A stretch of DNA of 45,328 nt from Bradyrhizobium sp. YR681 (GTDB lineage: Bacteria; Pseudomonadota; Alphaproteobacteria; Rhizobiales; Xanthobacteraceae), in the NCBI RefSeq assembly GCF_000282615.1, contig NZ_AKIY01000204.1, positions 1 through 45,328 on the forward strand, read 5' to 3'. The translations under genes were made by a program, and so were the position numbers. The notes under the pieces are model-generated. The model did no database searches and was not told the origin of the DNA. It worked only from the letters and a program-made list of their open reading frames with translations. Shown here one piece after another: positions 16,365-23,689 of this stretch (position 1 is its first letter; each line of letters starts with the position of its first letter).

Positions 16365-16487
16365 TCACGTTCGTCGGTTTGGCGCGTGGACTTCGACGAA
16401 TTCGGAGTCGGGATGCGTGACGATGGTCGCGAACATGATGCCGCTGATGATGAGCGACCAAGCGGTGTTCCAACAAATCCAAAACAC
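16365..16487 (-). CDS. predicted small membrane protein (40 aa)
   Basis: This minus-strand frame begins at GTG 16487 with GGAGG 9 bases upstream and encodes about 40 residues starting MFWICWNTAWSLIISG, followed by IMFATIVTHPDSEFVEVHAP. The composition (W-rich amphipathic start, one membrane segment, polar tail) is protein-like, while overlapping frames on both strands are arginine-rich and look random. I do not know a family. It lies in a 960-base stretch otherwise without annotated genes. Confidence 0.5.
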   Translation of the reverse strand: MFWICWNTAWSLIISGIMFATIVTHPDSEFVEVHAPNRRT

Positions 16488-16580
16488 GTGCCAGCCTCCG
16501 TTTCGGTGTCCGCCCGCAGGACCAAGGTAACGGCAAGGCGAGGCTGCTGTTCCCGATGCGACGACGGCGCGGGCGAGGCG

Positions 16581-16757
16581 CTATTTTCGTTTGGTCGGCG
16601 GAGAGCTGCGTTCGGTTTGACCGGTGTGGCGCTTTGCCACGACGTCTTCATCCCGCGCGCCTTCACGCGGGCGTGGCGGCGGCTTGGGCTGGCCGGCCTG
16701 GCCGCCATGCTTGCCGCCCATGTCGGGCTTGCCTTCGAGGTCGTTTTCACGGGGCAT
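16581..16757 (-). CDS. possible small basic, glycine-rich protein (58 aa)
   Basis: A frame from ATG 16757 encodes 58 hydrophilic residues beginning MPRENDLEGKPDMGGKHGGQ, then a proline- and arginine-rich stretch. The composition resembles small disordered stress-type proteins, but no ribosome site is visible before the ATG and I cannot name a family. It could be chance. Confidence 0.3.
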   Translation of the reverse strand: MPRENDLEGKPDMGGKHGGQAGQPKPPPRPREGARDEDVVAKRHTGQTERSSPPTKRK

Positions 16758-16895
16758 GCAGGGACAATGCGCTCGCGCGGCTTTGGTTCGCAATCGCATC
16801 CGCCGGCTGTGAACGAGTTCATAGGATCGCCGCCGGTTGCAGTGCACGATCGCCGGGTGCACCGACGCATGCGATGAACCGACGGATTTGACCTG

Positions 16896-17033
16896 ATGCG
16901 GAAACGGCTAGTCGCCTGGACCATCCTGACCTCGGCGCTGCTCGCCGTCGCCGTATGGACCGTGCTCGGGCCGCCCGACCATTCCGCCGGCCCGCATCGC
17001 TCCTCCCGCGACCTGACGGCGGCGGTACGCTAG
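16896..17033 (+). CDS. predicted small single-pass membrane protein (45 aa)
   Basis: ATG 16896 opens a 45-codon frame: a basic start (MRKRLVAW), a hydrophobic stretch (TILTSALLAVAVWTVLG) and a polar tail (PPDHSAGPHRSSRD) ending in TAG. This is the layout of a signal-anchored small protein with its tail outside. There is no strong ribosome site. The lactonase-like gene follows 124 bases later on the same strand. It is too short for ordinary gene calling; I know no family. Confidence 0.45.
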   Translation: MRKRLVAWTILTSALLAVAVWTVLGPPDHSAGPHRSSRDLTAAVR

Positions 17034-17157
17034 CGATCCCGGCGCAACCGATACGATTTCGGCATCGATCGATCTCAATTGGAATTTGGTGCGGCAACAC
17101 GCCAGCCGCTATCCTCCGCGGCAAAACGACAAGGCCGCACGGCCCAAGGAGGAGCCC

Positions 17158-18270
17158 ATGAGACCGACCAGCCGCATCGCGCCCCGCGCTGCGATCGCCA
17201 CCACCCTCGCCTTCCTCACCCTCATTTCGGGAGTCCGTGCCGGCATGGCCGAGACCTTCGCCTATGTCGGCAACGCCGACAGCAACGACATCAGCGTGTT
17301 CAAGCTGGCCGAGAGCGGCGAGATGACACCGGTACAGACCGTTGCTTTCACCGGTGTCGAGAAGCCGGGATCCTCGACGCCGCTGGCGATCACGCCCGAC
17401 CGCCGCGTGCTGATTGCCGGCGTCCGCTCGCAGCCGTTCCAGGCCGTGAGCTTTGCGATCGACCCCAAGACCGGCCAGCTCAGCCACATCGGCAACGGCC
17501 CGCTCGCCGACAGCATGGCGAACATCGCAACCGATCGCGGCGGCAAGGTGCTGTTCAGCGCCTCCTATGGCGGCAACAAGGTCGCGCTGAATCCGCTCCA
17601 GGCGAACGGCGTCGTGGCCGAGCCGAAGCAGGTGATCCCGACCGGACTGAACGCGCACGCCTTCCTGCCCTCGCCCGACAACCGTTTCGCGTTCGCAACC
17701 AATCTCGGCTCCGACCAGGTGCTGAGCTTTGCGTTCGACGCCACCGCGGGCGCGCTGACGCCGAACGATCCGCCCACGATCAAGGTGCCGGAGAAATCGG
17801 GGCCGCGGCACTTCGTGTTCCACCCCAATGGCAAGTTCGTCTATCTCATCCACGAGTTGAACGCCGATGTCGCGGCGTTCAGCTACGAGGCCAGGAGCGG
17901 CGTCTGGACCGAGATCCAGCGCACCACCGCCCTGCCGGAAGGCTTTTCGGGAAAGCCCTGGGCCGCCGACATCCACATCACCCCGGACGGCCGCTTCCTC
18001 TATGCCTCCGAGCGCACCACCAACACGCTCGCCGCCTACAAGGTCGACGCCGATAGCGGCAAGCTGACCACGATCGGCAGCGTGCCGACCGAGAAGCAGC
18101 CGCGCGGCTTCAACATCGATCCCACAGGGCGCTACCTCGCCGCGGTCGGCGAGCTCTCCGACGGCATGACGGTCTATGCAATCGACCAGAGCAGCGGCGC
18201 GCTCGCCAAGCTGAAATCCTACCCCACCGGCAAGAAGCCGAACTGGGTGGAGTTTTTGAACCTGCCGTGA
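17158..18270 (+). CDS. secreted lactonase-family beta-propeller protein
   Basis: A 370-aa protein of the 6-phosphogluconolactonase-like (YbhE/lactonase) family, a seven-bladed propeller. The repeats are visible as AYVGNADSNDISVFKL, LQANGVVAEPKQVIPTGLN, HAFLPSPDNRFAFATNLGSD, PRHFVFHPNGKFVYLIHELN and ITPDGRFLYASERTTNTLAA. An N-terminal signal peptide (TTLAFLTLISGVRAGMA) indicates export, unlike cytosolic 6-phosphogluconolactonase, so the substrate is probably not that phosphorylated metabolite. The ATG at 17158 follows an AGGAGGAG ribosome site; the longer frame from 17086 is rejected. It is a single gene. Confidence 0.88.
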   Translation: MRPTSRIAPRAAIATTLAFLTLISGVRAGMAETFAYVGNADSNDISVFKLAESGEMTPVQTVAFTGVEKPGSSTPLAITPDRRVLIAGVRSQPFQAVSFAIDPKTGQLSHIGNGPLADSMANIATDRGGKVLFSASYGGNKVALNPLQANGVVAEPKQVIPTGLNAHAFLPSPDNRFAFATNLGSDQVLSFAFDATAGALTPNDPPTIKVPEKSGPRHFVFHPNGKFVYLIHELNADVAAFSYEARSGVWTEIQRTTALPEGFSGKPWAADIHITPDGRFLYASERTTNTLAAYKVDADSGKLTTIGSVPTEKQPRGFNIDPTGRYLAAVGELSDGMTVYAIDQSSGALAKLKSYPTGKKPNWVEFLNLP

Positions 18271-18311
18271 GGCGGGCTACCCCATGTCCTCTTGGCAGGG
18301 CCTGAGCTAGC

Positions 18312-18446
18312 GCCTCGTCGTTCGAGACGACCGCTTTGCGGTTTCCTCAGGATGAGGCTTGGCGGCGGCTTTGCTTGTGGAAATGGATGCCACGCACTCC
18401 GTCCTCATCCTGAGGGCCCGCCGCAGGCGGGCGCCTCGAAGGATGG
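18312..18446. repeat. palindromic intergenic repeat (CCTCATCCTGAGG type)
   Basis: The stretch starts with CGCCTCGTCGTTCGAGACG and CTCAGGATGAGG and ends with the inverted TCCTCATCCTGAGGGCCCG and CGCCTCGAAGGATGG. It is a dyad-symmetric element of the kind scattered between genes in Bradyrhizobium-like genomes. The rest of the 18271-18615 gap shows no gene. Confidence 0.7.
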
Positions 18447-18615
18447 AAGCGGGGACGGTGAAAGACAACGAACCTCTTTGCGTTCCCGAAGACTAATCCA
18501 ACAGGCGCCATCGCGCCGCCCGCGCTGCTGCGTCATTCTCATCCGGCCGGACCATGGCCCGCTGCGGTTGCTTCTGCTATCGATGAGGCCGTCAAGGCCC
18601 CAACCGGAATGACCG

Positions 18616-19503
18616 ATGCGTTCATTGCCTGCGCGTTCCTTTTCCCGACGTCTCGCCACGCTCACCGGGCTGCTGCTGCTGTCCGCTCCACTCGCGCGCG
18701 CCGCCGATGACGACGCGCCCAAGGGGCCGGCGGTCACGGTGCTCAAGGTCGCAAAATCCTGCTTCTCCGACATCGTCGAGGCCACCGGCAGCATCATCGC
18801 CCGGGAGGAGACCTCGGTACGGCCCGAGCGGCCCGGCCTGAAGGTCACGGAGGTGCTGGCGGAAGCCGGCGAGACCACCACGGCCGGCCAGGTGCTGGCG
18901 CGGCTGGCGCTGCCCGAAGGTGGCACGCTTCAGGTCACGGCGCCGGTGGCGGGCGTGATCGCGACCTCGACCGCGCAGATCGGCAACTTCGCCTCGGCCA
19001 AGGGCGAGGCCCTGTTCACGATCGTCGCGCGCAGCGAATATGATCTCGTCGGACTCGTCGCGACCAGCGATATGCGCAAGCTCGCGGTCAACCAGCCGGC
19101 GACGGTGCGCATCGCCGGTGCCGGTGACATCGACGGCAAGGTGCGCCGGATCGGACCGACCGTCGAGCCGAACATCCAGCAGGGCATGGTCTATATCGGC
19201 ATCTCCTCGCAGAAGCGGCTGCTGCTCAATGCCAGCGGGCGCGCGCTGATCAAGTCTGGCCAGAGCTGCAACGTCGCCGTCCCGCTCACCGCCGTGCAAT
19301 ATTCATCCGCCGGCACCGTGGTGCAGGTGATCCGCCGCAACCGCGTCGAGACCAAGCGCGTCGAGATCGGATTGATGTCGGGCGGCAATATCGAGGTGCG
19401 CGACGGCCTCAACGAAGGCGACGTCGTCGTCGCCCGCGCCGGCGCGCTGCTCCGCGAAGGCGATCCGGTGCGCCCGGTGATGGCCGCGGAAGCGGCGAAG
19501 TAG
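18616..19503 (+). CDS. RND-type periplasmic adaptor (membrane fusion) protein
   Basis: A 295-aa exported protein. The signal peptide (LATLTGLLLLSAPLARAA) is followed by a HlyD/MFP core: the lipoyl-like halves around VRPERPGLKVTEVLAEAGET and LQVTAPVAGVIATSTAQIG, a beta-barrel region (LVGLVATSDMRKLAVNQPAT) and a membrane-proximal end (VEIGLMSGGNIEVRDGLNEG). It lacks a long coiled-coil hairpin between the lipoyl halves and is shorter than classical adaptors of about 370-400 aa. No pump or outer-membrane channel gene lies beside it, so its partner must be encoded elsewhere. The ATG at 18616 is taken as the start. Confidence 0.87.
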   Translation: MRSLPARSFSRRLATLTGLLLLSAPLARAADDDAPKGPAVTVLKVAKSCFSDIVEATGSIIAREETSVRPERPGLKVTEVLAEAGETTTAGQVLARLALPEGGTLQVTAPVAGVIATSTAQIGNFASAKGEALFTIVARSEYDLVGLVATSDMRKLAVNQPATVRIAGAGDIDGKVRRIGPTVEPNIQQGMVYIGISSQKRLLLNASGRALIKSGQSCNVAVPLTAVQYSSAGTVVQVIRRNRVETKRVEIGLMSGGNIEVRDGLNEGDVVVARAGALLREGDPVRPVMAAEAAK

Positions 19504-19513
19504 CAGACGATCT

Positions 19514-19613
19514 CGTAGGGTGGGCAAAGCGAAGCGTGCCCACGTCCTCTATCGAATCAGACCATTGGAAAGATCGTGGGCACGGCGCTTTGCGCCTTTG
19601 CCCACCCTACACG
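19514..19613. repeat. palindromic intergenic repeat (GTAGGGTGGGCAAAG type)
   Basis: CGTAGGGTGGGCAAAGCG and GCGTGCCCACG (19514-19544) face the inverted CGTGGGCAC and CTTTGCCCACCCTACACG (19575-19613). The long imperfect hairpin fills the gap between the converging adaptor and caspase-like genes and may end transcription both ways. Confidence 0.8.
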
Positions 19614-19623
19614 ACCGCAAAAA

Positions 19624-20472
19624 CTACCCGCCGGCCTGGTCGAAGTTCACGTCTTCGAGCAGCGAGGACGACACGGTCGGGACCTGGTCGCCTTCGGAGG
19701 CGCGGGAGATGGCGACGCGGGTCTTGTTAAAGACGCTTTCGGCGCTGCCCTGCGCATTGAGGTTGCCGAGCAGCTCGCTGACCAGCACGCTGTGCTCGCC
19801 CTTGCCGTCGTCGACGACCTTGCCGGGCGAGGCCGAGGAGAGGATCAGCGCATTGTCGGGCGCGCTGATCGGCGCGAGGCCGTGGCTGTAGGACCGGAAG
19901 CGGCGCTCATAGGGGTTGCGGCGGGACGCATCGACGACGACGAGCTTGGCCTTGGCGCCCTGCTCCTTCATCATGCCGAGCACGCCCTCGATGGAGACGC
20001 CCTGGCGGCGAACGTCGCTTTCCTTCCAGATCGCGGCGTCGACCGGCAGCATGTAGCTCTCGCGGCCGGCCTGCACGCCGTAGCCGCCGAAGAACAGCAT
20101 GACGACCGTGTCGCGCTTGATCCGGGACTTGAGGCGGTTGACGGCGCGGACCATGTCGTCCCGGGTCGCGTCTTCCACCATGTCGACGTCAAAGCCGCTC
20201 TTGCGCAGGGTCGAGGACAGCGCGCGGGCGTCGTTGATCGACTGCGTCAGCGGCGCGCTGGCGTCGGGGTAATGTCCATTTCCGATGACGAGGGCGAGCC
20301 GCGAGGTCTGGCCGATCGAGCCGGTGATCTGGTCGGTCGAGACGGCCTTGGCGGCATCGAGCGCGCGCATGTTGAGGGCAGCATGGGCACCGATCACGAG
20401 CGAGACCGTGCCGATGAGGGCTGCGGCCACCGCGATCGTGCGTCGGGAAATGTCGAGCTGCGTTACATTCAT
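19624..20472 (-). CDS. caspase-fold protein lacking the catalytic His-Cys pair
   Basis: A 282-aa protein with an N-terminal membrane segment (about residues 12-33, TIAVAAALIGTVSLVIGAHA), hence a signal anchor, followed by a peptidase C14 (caspase p20) domain. RLALVIGNGHYPD and PLTQSINDARALSSTLRKSG are the normal opening strand and helix. At the catalytic His position (normally GHG) the sequence is FFGGYGVQ, with Y131. At the Cys position (normally DACR) it reads VVVDASRRNP, with S183. Both catalytic residues are thus replaced (HC to YS), so cysteine-protease activity is not expected. Such YS variants are known among alphaproteobacterial metacaspase homologues. It may act as a binding or regulatory protein. 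It is divergent from the gene at 20899. Confidence 0.87.
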   Translation of the reverse strand: MNVTQLDISRRTIAVAAALIGTVSLVIGAHAALNMRALDAAKAVSTDQITGSIGQTSRLALVIGNGHYPDASAPLTQSINDARALSSTLRKSGFDVDMVEDATRDDMVRAVNRLKSRIKRDTVVMLFFGGYGVQAGRESYMLPVDAAIWKESDVRRQGVSIEGVLGMMKEQGAKAKLVVVDASRRNPYERRFRSYSHGLAPISAPDNALILSSASPGKVVDDGKGEHSVLVSELLGNLNAQGSAESVFNKTRVAISRASEGDQVPTVSSSLLEDVNFDQAGG

Positions 20473-20898
20473 CTCGCTTCATTCCTGTCAGTGCCAAAGA
20501 CCAGCCAAGCGCGCACACACAGTTTGAGTAGCGCGATAGCGTCTTCAGGTTTGAGGGATTGGCCGGGGATGTGCCCCCGAACTGCGCGCAATTTGCGGCG
20601 CCGCACCAAACAAACCCTTAACCGGATATCGCCTCCCCGGCAATAGATTGCCCTAAATTTGAGCTAAGCAGCTGAATCTGTTAGTTAATTCCCCGACCCT
20701 GATGCATGCATTTTTTATACCCCCGTAACCTTCCGGGGCTCGATCATGCAGCCTCCATGCCGGCTTTTTCCGTGACCGCTATCACATTTGTATTTCCTGC
20801 GAATCCGGGTAGCTTTTTCAAAGACTTGCAGGGGGTGGGTGCGCAGCTGGGAGCGTGCCGGCCGGCCCCCGACCAGGGCCCCCGCGACCAGGTATTTC
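20473..20898. other. divergent intergenic region without a recognised gene
   Basis: These 426 bases between the caspase-like gene and the gene at 20899 are less GC-rich around 20640-20720. They hold ATGCATGCATTTTTT (about 20702-20716) and several AT-rich stretches that could be promoter elements. No frame is convincing. Confidence 0.4.
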
Positions 20899-22629
20899 AT
20901 GAGCTTTCATTATTTCGCCGGCGCCGCCTGCCGGGCACTGACGGCACGGAAAGACGGCCCCTCGCTTTACGATGTCTGCGATCCCGTGCTGGCGGGCCCA
21001 GCCGGGGGCGATCCGCATCTGGCCAAATTCTACAAGACCGCGCTCGGCAATCCCGCACTCCGGATATTGCTGCGACGCGCCGGCGTGCCCGAGCTGCGCG
21101 ACGAGGCGAAGCTGGCCCGGCTGCGCGAAGCGCTGGTGCGCGCCCGCGACGATGCCGAGCCGCACTGGGCGGCAGTCGGCCAGCCCGTTGCCGATCTCGT
21201 CGAGAGCATCGCGCTCGACCATCCCAAACCGCCGCCGGCGATGTTCACCGGCTCCGCGCCGCCGCAGGCGCAGATCGACGGCGTGATCCGCGACTGCGCG
21301 CAGCATCTGCTCGGCTCGTACCGCCGCAACGGCTTCCTGCCGACCTATGCCGCCTTCAACCTGATCGGCGATCCCGACTTTCGCGGGCGCGAGCTGATCA
21401 TGGCGCTCACCGGGCTGAACGCGCGCGGCTACAAGAACTCCTCGCTGCTGTTCAACCTCGCCCGCGTCTTCATCGCGCGCTCGCCGGCCCGCGCGGTGGT
21501 CAATCCGCCCTGGACAGGCATTGCCGAGCCGATGTGGGAGCCGGTGCAGATCCGTCACCGCTCGGCCTATTACGACGCCTTCTTCATCGAGGCGCTGCTG
21601 AGCTATGCCGAGACCGGGCTCGCCTCGCCGGCGGAGAAGGCCGCTGCCGAGCGCGCGATCGCCGACATGGTGGATTTCTGCGTTAATATCAGCCGCGAGG
21701 AGGTCGAGGGCCTCGGCGGCGCGCGCTTCAACGTCATCACGGCACTGGCGCCGGCGCCGCATCCGCGCTTCTCGCGCTTCTTCGCCCAGATCAAGCAGGA
21801 TCTCGGCTTCGGCGTCTATGTGCCGGATTGCGACACCACGGCCTGCTCGATCTCCGCGGCGACGCAGGCCGGCTGCACCGACCCGATCATCGATCAGCCG
21901 CTGCTGGATTTCTACGCGAGCTATCAGGTGCAGGCGGGCGTCAACGAACCGCGCGTCACCGTGCCGCTCAACGACAATATCGACTATGAGGGCGGGGTCG
22001 CGACCTGGATCGACAACCTCAAGGGCGAGCGTCCCTATGGCAACGATCTCGATCCGACGCTCAATCTCGACATTCTCGAGGTGAGCTTTCGCAACCTCGC
22101 GCGCTGGAAGATTTTGGAGACGCCGGCGCGGCTTGCGACCGTGCACCGGATCATCGGCTTCCAGAAGCGCCTGGCTGCCAGCGGCGCCTTCGCCAATCCG
22201 CGCTCGCACATCTATTACCTGCCGGAGCTCTACAGCGCCTATTTCGGCCGCTGCTATGCCGCTTTCCTGGCACTGCCGCTGGCGGCGCAGGCCGCGATCG
22301 ATCCCGCCGGCGATTTCGATTTCATCCGCCACCGCGTGCTCTCCTATGTGAAGGGCGAGCTGATGACCGCGGAGATGAACGTGTTCGACGCCGCGCTGGC
22401 GCTGATCGCGCTCGGCCATCTCGGCGCCGATCCGCGCGCCTTCGCACCGGCGCTGAACGTGATCGTCGCCAGCCTCGGCGAAGGCGGCCGCCGCGGCCCG
22501 TTCCGCGCCTATGAGTGGAACAAGATGAAGACGCCGACGCGAATTCTGGTCGGCGGCCCGGAGGTGACGTCGGCCTTCGTGCTGATGGGGCTGGCGGTGG
22601 CGAAGCGGGCAATGGCGGGGCGGGGGTGA
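20899..22629 (+). CDS. large soluble protein of unknown family with a DxDTTA motif
   Basis: A 576-aa protein without a signal peptide or clear membrane segment; helix-rich by composition. I do not recognise the family. The segment YVPDCDTTACSISAATQAG (D310, D312, T313, T314) resembles the DxDD acid motif of class II terpene cyclases, in the DxDTT variant form, and the following small-residue helix is also as expected. Length and helical content would fit an alpha/alpha-toroid protein, but I see no QW repeats. The ATG at 20899 is preferred; the longer frame from 20788 starts in GC-poor leader sequence. It is divergent from the pseudo-caspase gene and has no operon partner. Terpene cyclase-like chemistry is a hypothesis only. 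Confidence 0.75.
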   Translation: MSFHYFAGAACRALTARKDGPSLYDVCDPVLAGPAGGDPHLAKFYKTALGNPALRILLRRAGVPELRDEAKLARLREALVRARDDAEPHWAAVGQPVADLVESIALDHPKPPPAMFTGSAPPQAQIDGVIRDCAQHLLGSYRRNGFLPTYAAFNLIGDPDFRGRELIMALTGLNARGYKNSSLLFNLARVFIARSPARAVVNPPWTGIAEPMWEPVQIRHRSAYYDAFFIEALLSYAETGLASPAEKAAAERAIADMVDFCVNISREEVEGLGGARFNVITALAPAPHPRFSRFFAQIKQDLGFGVYVPDCDTTACSISAATQAGCTDPIIDQPLLDFYASYQVQAGVNEPRVTVPLNDNIDYEGGVATWIDNLKGERPYGNDLDPTLNLDILEVSFRNLARWKILETPARLATVHRIIGFQKRLAASGAFANPRSHIYYLPELYSAYFGRCYAAFLALPLAAQAAIDPAGDFDFIRHRVLSYVKGELMTAEMNVFDAALALIALGHLGADPRAFAPALNVIVASLGEGGRRGPFRAYEWNKMKTPTRILVGGPEVTSAFVLMGLAVAKRAMAGRG

Positions 22630-22637
22630 GCCCGGCT

Positions 22638-22740
22638 CTCGTGCCCCGGACGCAGCGCAGCGCCTCTTGCGTCCGTGATTTTCTGATGGGTCCCGGCTCT
22701 GCGGCGGCGTTGCACGCCGCACCGTGTCCGGGACACGAGA
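22638..22740. repeat. palindromic intergenic repeat (CTCGTGCCCCGGACGC type), copy 1
   Basis: CTCGTGCCCCGGACGCAGCG (22638 onward) is matched in inverse by CCGTGTCCGGGACACGAG (to 22740), with GGGTCCCGGCTCTGCGG in the middle. A second copy lies at 41666-41803. Confidence 0.75.
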
Positions 22741-22858
22741 GACCTCGCGCAATGACGGGAAGTTGAAAGCTCAATCGTTAGGCATAAGCTGGCCGGGCGG
22801 ACAAAAGCCGACCACAATTGCGCGGCTTATCGAGATTGTCCTGAACACGCGGATCGGC

Positions 22859-23584
22859 ATGTTGCGAAAATTCCTGATTGCGCTGTCATTGCTCGCTCTC
22901 CCGTCGATGGCCGAGGCCGCCGATATCACCGGCACGGCGAAGGTCCGCGACGGCGATTCCGTCGTGATCGGCAACACGCGGATCCGGCTCGGCGGCATCG
23001 ATGCGCCGTCCTCCGACCAGCTCTGCCTCAACACCAAGGGCGAGCGCTGGACCTGCGGTATCGCGGCGCGCGACGAGCTCGCCAAATACACCGAAGGCAA
23101 GAACTGGGTCTGCCATGCCCGCGCGATCGACCGGCGCGGCCGCACCGTGGCGCGCTGCGAGGTCGGCGGCGAGGACATCCAGAAATGGCTGGTGCGCAGC
23201 GGCTGGGCGCTGGCCTACACCCGCGTCTCCCACGATTACGAGCCCGACGAGGCTGCCGCGCGTGAGGCCAAAGCCGGCATGTGGCAGGGCGCCTTCATCG
23301 CACCCTGGGACTGGCGCGTGCGCAACAAGAAGACGACGATCCTGGGCGCCACCAAGCCGCCGGACGGGACGCATTCCGTGCTGCTCGCCTCCGCCTCGGG
23401 GCCGGTCGCGCCGTCGCCCGACTGCACCATCAAGGGCAATGTCAACAGCGCCGGCGAGTGCATCTATCACCAGCCGACCAGCCGCTGGTACACCCAGATC
23501 AAGATGCGGATCAGCAAGGGCACGCGCTGGTTCTGCTCGGTGGAGGAGGCGGAGGCCGCCGGGTGCCGTGAAACGAAGAGGTAG
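22859..23584 (+). CDS. exported thermonuclease-like protein with C-terminal sunset-type domain
   Basis: A 241-aa protein with a signal peptide (FLIALSLLALPSMAEA) and a staphylococcal-nuclease-like domain: TAKVRDGDSVVIGNTRIRLGGI, DAPSSDQLC, then RTVARCEVGGEDIQKWLVRSGWA. The usual metal and catalytic layout is only partly visible, so activity is uncertain. After the nuclease domain a short cysteine-containing module (DCTIKGNVNSAGECIYHQP and RWFCSVEEAEAAGCRE) matches the sunset-type domain often found at the end of such proteins. ATG 22859 is chosen because it gives the signal peptide; the frame is open further upstream. It is a single gene. Confidence 0.87.
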   Translation: MLRKFLIALSLLALPSMAEAADITGTAKVRDGDSVVIGNTRIRLGGIDAPSSDQLCLNTKGERWTCGIAARDELAKYTEGKNWVCHARAIDRRGRTVARCEVGGEDIQKWLVRSGWALAYTRVSHDYEPDEAAAREAKAGMWQGAFIAPWDWRVRNKKTTILGATKPPDGTHSVLLASASGPVAPSPDCTIKGNVNSAGECIYHQPTSRWYTQIKMRISKGTRWFCSVEEAEAAGCRETKR

Positions 23585-23689
23585 AGCCCCAGACCTGCGT
23601 TTTCGGTGCTTTTCTTGCATCGCAGCGCCACGTAAAAGTGTGCTTCAGCGACCCACCATCCTGTTCTCTGGCAATAAGGACCGATAGCA

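Noticed and set aside
16229..16420. 63-aa plus-strand frame after the DUF1349 gene
   Set aside because: The start has no ribosome site, and the C-terminal half is antisense to the better small frame. LTPQEVRKFTF looks protein-like but is not enough.
16386..16877. 163-aa plus-strand frame in the 16.2-17.1 kb gap
   Set aside because: Composition shifts along the frame and no ribosome site is present. The shorter minus-strand frame 16365-16487 is the more protein-like reading of the left part.
20818..22752. 644-aa minus-strand frame across the gene at 20899
   Set aside because: Arginine- and alanine-rich without motifs. The plus-strand frame has the better composition and a natural start.
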